64,000 bases of DNA, taken from NCBI GenBank assembly GCA_009746045.1, contig RPFO01000312.1, forward strand, positions 1,348,823 to 1,412,822, in the 5' to 3' direction. Position 1 is the stretch's first letter. Every line of letters starts with the position of its first letter. This document shows positions 44,453 to 54,153 of this stretch, piece after piece. Both the position numbers and the translations under genes were made by a program. The notes below the pieces were generated by a model that was not told the origin of the DNA, did not search any database, and saw only the letters and a program-made list of their open reading frames with translations. This stretch comes from Mesostigma viride (lineage: Eukaryota > Streptophyta > Mesostigmatophyceae > Mesostigmatales > Mesostigmataceae).

Positions 44453-45806
44453 CTAGTCTGAGGTGGCAGGAGGGGGCTGCCAGGGCTTGTGGTCAACGTG
44501 GATGACCGCCCCCCTCCAGTATACCGGCTTCCCCCTTGCGCTCTGCCGGAGCTGAAGGTAGGTCGGCCATAGCTCGCGTCGCCGCTGTTGCTGGGCCAGG
44601 GTCAAGTCGTCGTCCAGCGTGAAGCGAGTCTCCGAGAGCTTCTTGCGGCATTTAAGGAACGCCAGCTTGTCCGCCATGTACTTAAAGGTGAGGAGCACGG
44701 GTGCCGGGCCAGCCTTCCCCCGCGCGCGGGGGAGGCGGACAGCCGACATGTCCAGCTCACCAGTGAGTAACATGGGGGCAAGAATGGCGCGCTTAAATGC
44801 TTCAAGAAGGCTCGTGGAGGTCTCACCTGCCTGCTGATCGAAGTGCTTGACGATGACATTGTGGCTGCGCCGGGCGATGTCGGCTTCCTCGCGAAGGTCG
44901 AGGGCTTGTTGCTTGAGTTGTGCCGAGATGGTGGAGGTGGTGGAGGTGGTGTGCTGCTTAAGCAAGTCCGCCCAGGTGGAGGGAGCATCGCCGGCCGAGC
45001 CAGCAGGCGCCGGCTGGGCGGCGATGTCCTTCACCGCCTGGGCGGTGAGGCCGGCGGTGTCATGCAAGCTCTCAAGGGCGTTGGCGGTGGCTTGAAGGCG
45101 TTGGTCGAGGTCGAGGAGCTGGGCTTTGATGTCGGCAGTGGAGGCGGAAATGGCCGTGGAGGTGGAGGCGGCGGTGGTGGAAATGTGAGGAAGTTCAGCA
45201 GTCAGCGTGCCGCCGATTGCTGCTATAGATGTCGGCAGCAAGGGGGGTCACGTGCTGCTGAAAGGCTTCCGTGAGGATGGAGCGGAGGGTGGGGACGGAA
45301 AGGGATGGAGCCCAGATCTCGCCGTCAGAGCGCTGGAGAAGGGAGTTGAGGATGGCGTGCTGGAGATGGGGGCGGACGCAGCCGGACAGCGCGTGGATGT
45401 TGGCCCAGCGGCTGCCGTCTGGGCAGAGGAGGCGATTGATGGAGTGGAGATGGAGGCACAGGTCGTAAAGCGAAGCGTAATCCCCGAAGAAGATGCAGCG
45501 CATAGCATCGGTCGGAGAAATGGTGGCCCAGTCGTAATCTGCGACCTTGAAAGGCCGGGGCCGAAAGCTCGGTTCTGGGCGTGAAGACCCTCCTGTGTCG
45601 TCGGCTGGGCGGGTGCGCTTGGGGTCAGGCGATGCAGATGGCGAGGCGTTAAGCCCGGGGGGTTGCTGGACGACCACCAGTGCACGACTAGTGTCATCGC
45701 CGCCTGCCGGACCTGAAGGCGAAGCTGCAGCCTGAGCTGCAGACGTATTTTCATTGCCGAGCGCAGCCGCCAGGCTGCGTTGCGTCGAGGCGCGTTTGTT
45801 CGCCAT
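44453..45806 (-). pseudogene. Retrotransposon ORF1-like protein in two overlapping frames
   Basis: The first frame starts with ATG at 45806 (MANKRASTQRSLAAALGNEN) and ends at 45195; the second is open from about 45241 to 44453. They overlap by about 47 bases in different frames, which fits one ORF of about 440 codons broken by a single frameshift. The second part has a coiled-coil-like, Ala/Thr-rich region and ends with KYMADKLAFLKCRKKL, LTLAQQQRRRELWPTYLQLR and VYWRGAVIHVDHKPW. This basic C-terminal pattern resembles LINE ORF1 nucleic-acid-binding domains. Orientation is opposite to the neighbouring ORF2 fragment at 43430-44309. Confidence 0.55.
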
Positions 45807-46759
45807 ATATTGCGTTTTAGATTCGGAAAATTATATCAGCATGTGCGTCTTAGAAAGACGAAGCGATAGTGATATTCACGGCTAAATTCGGTGCTCAAAC
45901 GTGAAAGTTATGAGCTCCGACAGCCATGGCTACCTCGTCGGTGGCCGGAATTCTCCAGATTCCCTCATCAGCCGTTCAGGAGACCCATACTGTCGCCGAA
46001 TCATGTCGGGCATGCATCGAGGTCCTTGTTCGAATCCATGCATGTCGGAGCTATACTTGGACTTTCATGTTTTTTTATCGCGTCCCCTTCAGCAGCATTC
46101 AGTTAACCATTCGTTGCTTGCCTTGACAATATCAATAACCAGAGCATGCAGGCTGTCAAAAATCTGGAGAATCTGGACGTACCATGGTAGCTCGAGCCTG
46201 CTGTCGTATCCTTACGCGGCGCGCTCGGCAGCATTCAGTTCAGTGACCATTCTTTGCCTCAACATGTGATATAAAGCGCTTATCTCAAAAGGTTTGGGTA
46301 AGTCACTTTGCTGTAAATAATAACCACGTTTACAGAGAGTAGTTCAGGATCAATCGATCTCTGGTGGAAACTTTGCTTTTCCTATATCGAAGCTTTATTG
46401 CACCCACCCTCCCTGGGTATGAAGTGAGACTACTACGCGCCTGGACGCATGGCGATCCAACGCCGTGGAAGGACTAGGGTAGTTGTCTGAGAGGAAAGAC
46501 GCGAAGGCCGCGGGAGCCGTGTGGCTATCTCTAGGTAGACCTGCATGGAGGGAGACAGAGGGTAACAAATTAAAATTAGGTTGATAGGGACTGAAACACG
46601 CATACACACACATGCACACCACCACCACCACGACCAACACAATTAATTAATTAATTAACCACCAACACCACGACCAACACAAACAACCAAAGCAAAAAAG
46701 GAAAAGAGGGAACGCATACACACATACACGAAGGGCTAAAACAATAAGTAAGGAGTATA

Positions 46760-46836
46760 CATTCCACCCCATGTTCCCCTCCCGCTGAGGACTTATGCTC
46801 ACGTGACGCAGTAACGTGTCTAGATTAATTAATTAA
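46760..46836 (-). repeat. Dispersed repeat, inverted copy of 23541-23625
   Basis: On the minus strand CACGTGAGCATAAGTCCTCA and GGAGGGGAACATGGG match 23577-23614 almost perfectly, and both copies adjoin a TTAA tract. Confidence 0.8.
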
Positions 46837-46964
46837 GTAGCTTCCATCATCATTCCGTCATCATTCCGTCATCGCGACTAGGAGAAGTGCACCACCCTTA
46901 TGCTGGCATCTGCCACCCCTATAGTGACCCTATAGTGACCGCGGCCTAGGATGGGTCTCACCCT

Positions 46965-46992
46965 AAGCCCTAAACCCTAAAACCCTAAACCA
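46965..46992. repeat. Interstitial telomere-like motif (CCCTAAA)n
   Basis: Short run of CCCTAAGCCCTAAACCCTAA followed by AACCCTAAACC. It matches the Arabidopsis-type telomere repeat, about four units. An opposite-strand GTTAGGGTTTA lies at 47546-47556. Confidence 0.85.
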
Positions 46993-47094
46993 CTTGCAAA
47001 AACAGAAGTGCCCCCCTGCCACCACTGCTCACCAGGTTGTGATATTTAGGCTGGCATCTGTCACCACCCCCCCGGCAGTTGTGATGGTGTGTTT

Positions 47095-47490
47095 GGGGTG
47101 TGACAAGGATGGCGAAAAATTGTCCTTAGTTACTCTTAAGAGAAAGAACGGACAATTTTTCGCCACCCGCCACCCCTTGGCGCGGGTCATGGGAGGTGTT
47201 GTTGTCAAGGTGTGACAAGGATGGCGAAAAATTGTCCTTAGTTACTCTTAAGAGAAAGAACGGACAATTTTTCGCCACCCTGCCACCCCTTGGCGCGGGT
47301 CATAGGAGGTGTTTTGTCAAGGTGTGAGAGTGATGGCGAAAAATTGTCCTTAGTTACTCTTAAGAGAAAGAACGGACAATTTTTCGCCACCCCCCCCCCC
47401 ACTGGCCGGCGCTGAGGTGGCGTGGGTTGTTGGATGTGGCGAAAAATTGCACGTACTTACTCTTAAGAAAAGACCGCCCAATTTTTCGCC
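47095..47490. repeat. Four-copy hairpin repeat (112-bp period)
   Basis: Hairpins at 47111-47164, 47223-47276, 47335-47388 and 47438-47490. The first three have a 15-bp perfect stem, GGCGAAAAATTGTCC pairing with GGACAATTTTTCGCC, and a 24-base loop containing the palindrome CTCTTAAGAG. The fourth keeps only the outer 12 bp (GGCGAAAAATTG) with a changed loop. The array lies between two telomere-like motifs and just left of the first viral gene. Confidence 0.95.
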
Positions 47491-47811
47491 ATGTCCTCGC
47501 AGGGTGAGGGAGCCGGCGAGGGCCGCGCGGCGGGGTGTGCAGAGTGTTAGGGTTTATTAATCTGGAAACTCAGACGACCTATGCAAGAATCCCACACGAC
47601 CTGTGTCGATGCATAAGAGGTTTACTCTGGATGTTTAACCCATAGTTAGAACTGCAATTCGAGACGAAATGAAAATTGTTTTTCAGCATACATTGACGCG
47701 TTTTATACTGCATAAACGAATTCATTAAAAAATATAACACGTTTACATTCGTTATCAGCTCGACAAGAGCGAAAATGGCAAGCTCGTTGCCGTCGTCAAC
47801 AAGACGACAAT

Positions 47812-48384
47812 CTACTCCTTGTCCTTGGAGTGTCCAGTCAGGCTCTTCACGTACGAGGCGGAGTTCTTCTTGTCGCCATGGCCGTGGGAGCTTGACGCTC
47901 CCTCGCGGCTCCTCTTCCTGCCATTGGAAGTGGCGGTCTTTGCGTCCTCGAAACCCTTCTTTACCTCCTCCCATGCCCTGTAGAGCGCAATGGGGGAAAT
48001 GCCTGGCTGGCGCTTGGACTTGGAGAAGCCATTGAGGAAATCGTCAACCATCTTAACGCACCCGTCGGCTTGGTCGAGGCGAATCCACTCGCAGCGGTCC
48101 TCGACCTTCCTCGGCTTTGCCGCATTCTTCTCGTAGACCCACTCGACGCAAATTTTTGGCGTCTTGCGGTCGACATCGTCATATCCGGCGTCGTGAATCT
48201 TGAAGACCTCGCAGGTAGGTCCGGTGCCTCCAACAGCACCTTCGTTTCCGGAAAGAAGGGAGACCTTGTGCGTCAGGTGTGCGAGCTGGTCGGATATCTT
48301 TGTCTGGCCGTCCTCGAGACCATCGAGGATTTTTCCAAGCATTGCCAACGCCTTCTCGCAAGGCCCTGCGTTTCGGGAAGCCAT
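47812..48384 (-). CDS. Viral hypothetical protein, 190 aa
   Basis: Start chosen at ATG 48384 (MASRNAGPCEKALAMLGKIL); the frame stays open to 48483 but the inner Met precedes the protein-like part. The N-terminal 50 residues look helical or coiled-coil (GLEDGQTKISDQLAHLTHKV). The C-terminus is basic and Ser/Gly/His-rich with NGRKRSREG, a possible nuclear-localisation-type cluster. No family recognised. It is the leftmost gene of the viral block and is transcribed toward the hairpin array. Confidence 0.6.
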   Translation of the reverse strand: MASRNAGPCEKALAMLGKILDGLEDGQTKISDQLAHLTHKVSLLSGNEGAVGGTGPTCEVFKIHDAGYDDVDRKTPKICVEWVYEKNAAKPRKVEDRCEWIRLDQADGCVKMVDDFLNGFSKSKRQPGISPIALYRAWEEVKKGFEDAKTATSNGRKRSREGASSSHGHGDKKNSASYVKSLTGHSKDKE

Positions 48385-48534
48385 GGCTACCGGCAGAGAG
48401 CTTGGCAACGTGAGATGCGTGACTTGCACGTGATTTTGCCTATTTGTGCACAATGTGCCAAGGTCCGTTACGTCTGCTGGCACGGCCTGGACAGGACGCG
48501 AAGGTGGCTGGACTTGTACAAGTGTCGAACTTGG

Positions 48535-48738
48535 CTAAATTTCGGAGCGATGCAAGTCTAAGGTGGCCTCTACCACGTGGCGAGTTCTGGGACGTGAATT
48601 TAGGTAAAAAGACTCGTAAGCGTGCGAGTAATCAACTGGGTCACTTGTCAAGCGCCTGAACGAAGATTCTAGAGTGTCCACGAGAGTGAATTTTCCGAAG
48701 CAACCACCCATATATGATGCGCAGAAATTACTTGCCAT
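48535..48738 (-). CDS. Small viral ORF, 67 aa
   Basis: Starts MASNFCASYMGGCFGKFTLV and overlaps the end of the upstream frameshifted ORF (stop at 48728) by 11 bases. No family recognised. The start within a tight overlap and protein-like composition support it; the frame is open farther upstream, so it may be longer. Confidence 0.4.
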   Translation of the reverse strand: MASNFCASYMGGCFGKFTLVDTLESSFRRLTSDPVDYSHAYESFYLNSRPRTRHVVEATLDLHRSEI

Positions 48739-49239
48739 GACATTTGCATTTATTAAAACCTCGCACCCTCTCAAATTGTAACACGCAGACGAAAGAATCG
48801 TATGCAGCAACGTTTTGATATTCCGTGTCTCCTACGTCCCTATCTATGTGGGCCAACCTTATCTCCAGAATGCCCCCGTTCCTAAAGAGATGTGGATTCC
48901 TCAAATTGAAATATGCGTGATCATTGATCAAAGAATAGTCGAAAGTGGTCGTTGTTGCTGTTGCTTTTTTGCATATTTCTGATCCCAACACAACCCCCTG
49001 GTCCAAATTGTGCTCGCCACCCAAGAAACTGGGGGATACCAAGCCAATGAGCAAGTGAGGGGGGTGCTTTCGATTCCTGCAATGGACGCAAAGTGAAGCC
49101 CGCCTCTCCAATCCCCGTCAATGATGGGAGCACTTGGATCTGGTTTAATTTTAAAACGAAATGCCGCATTGTCAACGTCACTGTCACTCGATGAAGCCTC
49201 GCTGTCAAGTACTATCTGGTAATAATTTGGATAGTCCAT
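48728..49239 (-). pseudogene. Viral structural-type gene with frameshift
   Basis: The first frame (ATG 49239) reads MDYPNYYQIVLDSEASSSDS, then AAFRFKIKPD and DGDWRGGLHFASI before it loses sense near 49060. A second frame then continues with VSPSFLGGEHNLDQGVVLGS, DYSLINDHAYFNL and GGILEIRLAHIDRDVG to the stop at 48728. A single indel at about 49020-49070 would unite them into one protein of about 170 aa. A TCTA motif lies upstream at 49257-49260 (minus sense). Function unknown; beta-rich look and position near the capsid genes suggest a virion protein. The lesion may be real decay or a sequencing indel. Confidence 0.55.
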
Positions 49240-49277
49240 TGCTTACATGATATGGATAGATATTTAGTTATAGAGGC

Positions 49278-51258
49278 CTACGCTGGAGGAGTTAACGGTG
49301 CCCCCCACTTGGCTGCGAGGTAGCCGCGGATCACCTCAAGCTCGCTGACGTTTTGGCGGTGTTGTAGATAAGGATCTCGCCAATCCACCCATCAAAAGCA
49401 CGACTCGCGTTGGCCGAGTCTCCTCCAATAGAAAGATTCCCTGAACCAAGTATAGGATCCGATCCCACTCTGCCATAGCCGGGTCGTCCGTCGAAGCGGG
49501 TGAGAAAGGCGTTTGTACTGCTGTTGCATGAAAGCGCCAGAACGTGTGTATTATTATCAAAGAACTGAGCCCTGGTGCTCACGGTTTCGTATACAGAACC
49601 GGGAGCGAATAGCATAACGATCTTTCCTGTGACTGATAAGACATGAGATAACAATTGCCGTTCGACGATCCAAGCATATAACCTCTAATACCCGTAAAAC
49701 TCCCTATTTCTGGATACGTTGCAGTCGTTAGCTGTTTGGCGACTAGAAAAACACTCGCACTTACCCCGACCGCGTTCCAGAAATTGTTCACGGACTCCAA
49801 CAAGCCAGACCGCGAGTTAATAAAACGGAGGGACCGTTTCGAGTTCAGCTCCGCCGTATCCAGTGTCGGGCACTTGGCGGAAGTTGCCTGCGTCACGTGG
49901 TACCCGTTCGGCCCCTTGTCGTTCACGCGCATCACGTTCCCACCTGTCGTGTTTTGCTGGGTTGTGCCCGACGTGTCGCTGAACACCGTGGCGCTGTCGG
50001 ACGGATCGTACCACGCGAACAGATTGGGGTCTGTTGCGGGGTTGTAAACTGGCGTATACGTAAAAGTAAGCGAGTTAGACGCCGAGTTCCCATGGCCCGA
50101 CACGGAGTCTGTCGCCGCGTTGGCACCCACGCTGACGGTCGTCAATGTGTTCGAGGTTCCTGACACGTCGAACGTGTAAAACGCCGCGTTTACCTGCACC
50201 AAGTTGGACGCCGTCCCGTTGGTAACGACGATGTCCCCGAGCGCAAAACCAGTGACTGACCGGCTGAAGGTAGCCGTCACGCCGACTGGGCTCGCGGACG
50301 GTGTTGCCCCGGCCGAAGTCGCGAGGGTGACGGTAGGCGGCGGGGAGTAGGTGAACGCGACCGTGTTAGACTCGGCGTTTGTGACCCCGAATTCGCCTAC
50401 CGTCAAGCCATCGACCACCCTCACGATCGTCTGGGAATATGGAGTGGTTGGTGTCACTGCGAACTGGTACGATGCCCCGGTACCTGTTACCGACGACGCT
50501 GTTCCGTTGTTCACGTAGATGTCCCCGCTACCAAACCCAGTCACGGGCTTGTCAAATGTGACATCCATTGTGACGGGGCTTGTGGTTGGATACGTCCCTG
50601 CCGCTGTAGATAGAGCGACCGTGATAGGTGGAGGGCTCAATGTGAATGTTAGAGTATTGGATGCGTCGTTTCCACCGTCCACCACATCCACTCCCACGCT
50701 AACAGTGGTGGGGGTGTATGCCGCGACGGGAGTGACCGAGAATGTATAAGATGAACCACTGCCTGTCAACGAGGAAGCGGTCCCATTGGTAACTACTATG
50801 TCGTCTATGGAAAAACCAGCTATGGACTTACTGAAAGTGGCAGCCACTGCGATAGGGCTCGCAGTAGGATTAGCGCCTGCCGTTGTAGCAAGTGTGACGG
50901 TGGTGGAAGGAGGGGTGTAGGTAAATGATAACAGGTTGGATTCGTCGTTATATGCCCCAGAAACCCCTGTTACCTTATTTTCTTTCACGGAAACCGTGGT
51001 TGGGATCGAACCTGTGATATTTGTTATATCAAAAAAATACGTCGCCGGTGCACCTAAAAAGAGGTCGACTGCCGTTCCGTTTGTCACGTCAATGTCTGAT
51101 AGATCAAAACCAGTGACGTCTTCATTAAATGTCGCCATCACGAAAACGGGGACATTCGATGGTGTAAGGTCCACTGTTGATAACCCAACCGTGACCGAGG
51201 TACTAGGAACGCGTCGTTTATATAAAAGAGCGGGGCATATACCACTATCCAGCAACAT
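49278..51258 (-). pseudogene. Viral adhesin-like protein: four Ig-like repeats plus concanavalin A/LamG-like domain, two frameshifts
   Basis: The main frame runs from ATG 51258 to 49579. Four repeats of about 95 residues each carry a motif of the type ATFSKSIAGFSIDDIVVTNG (bacterial Ig-like, as in surface adhesins). After residue 410 a lectin-like beta-sandwich begins (NLFAWYDPSDSATVF, VNDKGPNGYHV). The frame changes near 49640 to one with VYETVSTRAQFFDNN and FDGWIGEILIYN, and again near 49345 to SELEVIRGYLAAKWGAP, ending at TAG 49278. The YLAAKWG ending is typical of such lectin-like domains, which supports the two-frameshift reading. A TCTATAC motif precedes the start. Probable role is host attachment; that is inference. 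Confidence 0.7.
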
Positions 51259-51277
51259 TTGTATAGACTAATCGTCG

Positions 51278-51448
51278 TTATTTTTTTTGGTTTGGTAGCG
51301 GATACTTGAAGGTGGGGAGAAGGGGCAATGCTCGTCTAGCTGGCATTGTCATGGACAGACCAGAATCTGCCATTTCAGGAATGTCAAAAATCAACTTCAA
51401 CCTGTTAAACGGATTAGCTGTGATGCTAGGGTCTCGAAAGTAGTCCAT
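51278..51448 (-). CDS. Small viral ORF, 56 aa
   Basis: ATG 51448 to TAA 51278, starting MDYFRDPSITANPFN and containing GLSMTMPARRALPLLPTFKY. It fills most of the space between the major capsid gene (stop at 51477) and the adhesin gene and is preceded by an AT-rich TATATATA-like stretch. The repeated Pro/Arg/Leu composition and clean fit in the gap support it. No family recognised. Confidence 0.5.
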   Translation of the reverse strand: MDYFRDPSITANPFNRLKLIFDIPEMADSGLSMTMPARRALPLLPTFKYPLPNQKK

Positions 51449-51476
51449 CGTTTGTCATTACACACGTATATATTTT

Positions 51477-52781
51477 TTAGAGGTACACGGCTGCCTGCCT
51501 GCCTGCAGCGATGTCCATCTTTGATTCGCACTCCGTGAAGATGTAGGAAATGCAGTCCGTCGCTCCCTTCTCGACTCGCAGCGTGACCACCGATGCCGTG
51601 CCACGAAGGTCAAGGCCGCTCATGTACTCTGGACCGGCACACGGCATATTAAGGTGACACGCCATCGTGAAGTTGTTGTTTAGCCACGTGGTAGGAGTCA
51701 TGCCCTCCCGGACACAGGACAAGACATTCCCCTGGTCACCGAACGCGGACAACAGATTGATCCACGCCTCGGTTGCGTTCGTACGGTATCCAGGCGCTAG
51801 GTTGGATCCGTTGATGTCGTATTGGTAGGAAGTCATACCATCCGCGATGTGATTGAACATCGTATTGCCAGATGCGTTGGTCACGTCCGCGCCGGCAGCA
51901 ACCTGAATCGCCAGGAGTTTGCTGGCGGACGCGGAAGACAGCGACGCCTTGATGGCATAGGGAGTGCGAGTCCCGAGCGACTGTTTGGTGGACTGCCACG
52001 TCCGCCACTTGAAGGAGAGAGTTCCACCCTCGGCAAGCCTGGACGAGAAAATCTGGCCCACGATATCTTCTTGGAACCTGTACGTGTCGATGCTAAAGTG
52101 GATGTTGCTCAGTTCGAAACCAACCCTTCCTGCGTCAACGGCCACGATGCCACCAGCAGCAGCTGCTTGCGCCACGCTAGGAAGCATCACCCCTCCGTCC
52201 ATGAGTGTGATTCGGATCTCGATGGGGGGGAAGAGACTCAGATCCACGATCCGAGGCTCGCCACTCAGGAATCCCAAAAAGTGGTCAATGACGCCGTCCA
52301 CTGCGGTGTTTGCCTTCACGTTGTTTGTGAGAGCGCCAGCCGCATCAGCAATGACGATGTTGTTATTCTTCGACCAACCAGCGGGAGCCTGCGCGAGATT
52401 GTACTCGACACCGCCGTGCACCGAGAGCAGCGTATGGAACAGCTGGGAGTAGTCGTTGATGCTGTCGACGGTCTGACCTCCTGCCAGTACCTCGAGGCGC
52501 CTGATGATGGAGGACGTGTACGCGGGGAACTTCGCGAACCCCGCCGTGGTCGTGGGGGTCCCCGTGAAAAACATTGCGAAGGAGTGCAAGTCCACGAACC
52601 CGGACGTGGGGAGGCGGACCGCGACCACAGACCCTTGTTTGATGCCGTCGCTTGCTGAGAGGGTGCTGAGATGGACTCGTTGAGTCGTGTGCTGACCCAG
52701 CGCCTTCACGAGGTATTGCATGGACTTGGGGATAGCGCGCGAGTACCAGGAATTGTCCGAAGCCATAGATTGTGTATACAT
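51477..52781 (-). CDS. MCP: Major capsid protein, PLV double-jelly-roll type
   Basis: 434 aa from ATG 52781 (MYTQSMASDNSWYS); an alternative start is Met6 at 52766. The N-terminal half has SVVAVRLPTSGFVDLHSFAM, then AYTSSIIRRLEVLAGGQTVD and INDYSQLFHTLL, matching the pattern of Polinton-like virus capsid proteins (a beta-strand with a conserved Leu-Pro, a hydrophobic SIIRRLEV strand followed by an NGQ-like turn and a YNxLY-like helix). Length is somewhat below Polinton MCPs but within the PLV range. No frameshift. It would form the pseudohexameric capsomers of the icosahedral shell. Downstream on the same strand come a 56-aa ORF and the adhesin gene; upstream the small protein 52797-53153 and the minor capsid gene. 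Confidence 0.82.
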   Translation of the reverse strand: MYTQSMASDNSWYSRAIPKSMQYLVKALGQHTTQRVHLSTLSASDGIKQGSVVAVRLPTSGFVDLHSFAMFFTGTPTTTAGFAKFPAYTSSIIRRLEVLAGGQTVDSINDYSQLFHTLLSVHGGVEYNLAQAPAGWSKNNNIVIADAAGALTNNVKANTAVDGVIDHFLGFLSGEPRIVDLSLFPPIEIRITLMDGGVMLPSVAQAAAAGGIVAVDAGRVGFELSNIHFSIDTYRFQEDIVGQIFSSRLAEGGTLSFKWRTWQSTKQSLGTRTPYAIKASLSSASASKLLAIQVAAGADVTNASGNTMFNHIADGMTSYQYDINGSNLAPGYRTNATEAWINLLSAFGDQGNVLSCVREGMTPTTWLNNNFTMACHLNMPCAGPEYMSGLDLRGTASVVTLRVEKGATDCISYIFTECESKMDIAAGRQAAVYL

Positions 52782-52796
52782 TCGAATGAGATATTT

Positions 52797-53153
52797 TTAC
52801 TGAAGAAGCTGGCCGAGTATGGGATTTTTTACCTTCGCTCCATCAACCCGTCTTTCGAGGTTGGACAAGGCGCTCAGACCAGTGTTTGCGACCGAGTACG
52901 CTTTCCCGAGCAGCGTACTCTTCGCGATCATGTTGGATGGGATGTGTCCGAGCGCGGAATCGACAATGCCCGCCGCCTGTTTGGCAGCCCGCGCCCCGTC
53001 GCCAATTTTTGAGATGACTTCGCCAGCGACGTGCCCGGCTTTCTTGACAGCTGACACGATGGCCGCCCCGTCGCCGACCCTCTTGATAGCGTTGCCGGCA
53101 AACTCTCCCACGCGTCTAGCCACGTTTCCGATTGCTCCAAAATTAACTTTCAT
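52797..53153 (-). CDS. Small Ala/Gly/Lys-rich virion protein, 118 aa
   Basis: Start at ATG 53153 (MKVNFGAIGNVARRVGEFAG), overlapping the end of the minor capsid ORF by 11 bases; the frame is open to 53216 but earlier codons overlap the neighbour. Amphipathic helical segments (AGHVAGEVISKIGDGARAAK) with regularly spaced Ala, Gly and Lys/Arg resemble membrane-active or DNA-condensing minor proteins of adenovirus/Polinton-type capsids. That comparison is by general character, not by identified homology. Likely co-expressed with the minor capsid gene by overlap. Confidence 0.6.
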   Translation of the reverse strand: MKVNFGAIGNVARRVGEFAGNAIKRVGDGAAIVSAVKKAGHVAGEVISKIGDGARAAKQAAGIVDSALGHIPSNMIAKSTLLGKAYSVANTGLSALSNLERRVDGAKVKNPILGQLLQ

Positions 53154-54099
53154 CGTCCTCGATAGTACTAGATGGCTGAGAAATAAATCTGGTTTGTGGC
53201 TGGACGGTCCTGTCAAGGGCCATATACTTCAAAACGCTCCCGATCTTCCTCGCCTCTATTCCCATCGCCTTCTGAGGGCTTATGCGGAAGGAGAGCTGAA
53301 GAGCCCAATCCGAGTAGACAGTTATAGGAGCGTCGTCCTCGTCGAGCAGTCGGATCGTGATGTTGCTGGGAGAGTCCTTGAGATGCTGCCACAAAGGGGT
53401 CGCTGCCTGCCAAACAATGGGTTCTAAGAACTGCGACATGTTGGGACAGACGGCCAAAAGGCCTCCATATCCCGTGCCTGTCGACGATGATATCACGTTT
53501 CCTCGAACGATGTCGCTGTATACATACACCATTCTCAGTCTCCCATTCGTTGCTGGCCGGTTGCTAGCGAGGACACCTGTGAAAGGATATGATCCTTCCA
53601 TGAGCCCCAACACCCGGCCCGTGGGCTCATCCACCGCGACAGAGAACTCGGTGGCATTTGTCACGGTAAAAAGACTAGTCGCCCTGTTGTACGTGACCGA
53701 GAACCCAGGATCTACCGCCTTCAAAGCTTCCTCTATGTTTTTTCGGTTTTCGATAGTCGTGTACGAGCCGAGCGGCAAGGTCACCTTCGTAGGGGACTCG
53801 CTGCCAGACAAACGGACAGTGAAGTATCGGTTTCCTTCGCTGATGTGAGTCTGTTCAAACGGGATGGTCATGAGGGTAAGCCCGACGTCGTGATAATCGT
53901 CAAGGAGTCCCGCCGGGATGTCCCATACCGGATCCACTAGCGTCCCGCGAGTTCGGTTCTCCGTGCGAAGAGTGAGTGTCAGCGTTTCCTGGATGAACTC
54001 TTCATCGGCCACTTCTTCTGACAATAGCTCAGAAGTAATTTCGTTTGTCCCAAAAACCTTGACGACGCCTTCCTCAATTTTCGCCGATGCCCTTTTCAT
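53143..54099 (-). CDS. Probable minor capsid (penton-type) protein, 318 aa
   Basis: ATG 54099 (MKRASAKIEEGVVKVFGTNE) to stop 53143. Beta-rich, with WDIPAGLLDDYHDVGLTL and LPLGSYTTIENRKNIEEALK. The second follows a pattern (LPxGxYT, then a helix with NIEEAL) common in minor structural proteins of PLVs and virophages. It sits directly upstream of the small protein and the major capsid gene, the usual place for the minor capsid gene in PLVs. The N-terminal end recurs at 59817-59834, where it runs into the assembly gap. Function is assigned by position and pattern only. Confidence 0.6.
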   Translation of the reverse strand: MKRASAKIEEGVVKVFGTNEITSELLSEEVADEEFIQETLTLTLRTENRTRGTLVDPVWDIPAGLLDDYHDVGLTLMTIPFEQTHISEGNRYFTVRLSGSESPTKVTLPLGSYTTIENRKNIEEALKAVDPGFSVTYNRATSLFTVTNATEFSVAVDEPTGRVLGLMEGSYPFTGVLASNRPATNGRLRMVYVYSDIVRGNVISSSTGTGYGGLLAVCPNMSQFLEPIVWQAATPLWQHLKDSPSNITIRLLDEDDAPITVYSDWALQLSFRISPQKAMGIEARKIGSVLKYMALDRTVQPQTRFISQPSSTIEDDES

Positions 54100-54153
54100 G
54101 GCGCGCCTTGTCTTCCCTGTGAGTGGCTTCTTCTACAGTAGAGCATGGCTGCC

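Noticed and set aside
46965-46992. Chromosome end (telomere)
   Set aside because: Only about four telomere-like units with sequence continuing on both sides; an interstitial motif.
51822-52658. 278-codon plus-strand ORF opposite the major capsid gene
   Set aside because: Shadow of the capsid reading frame; no motif.
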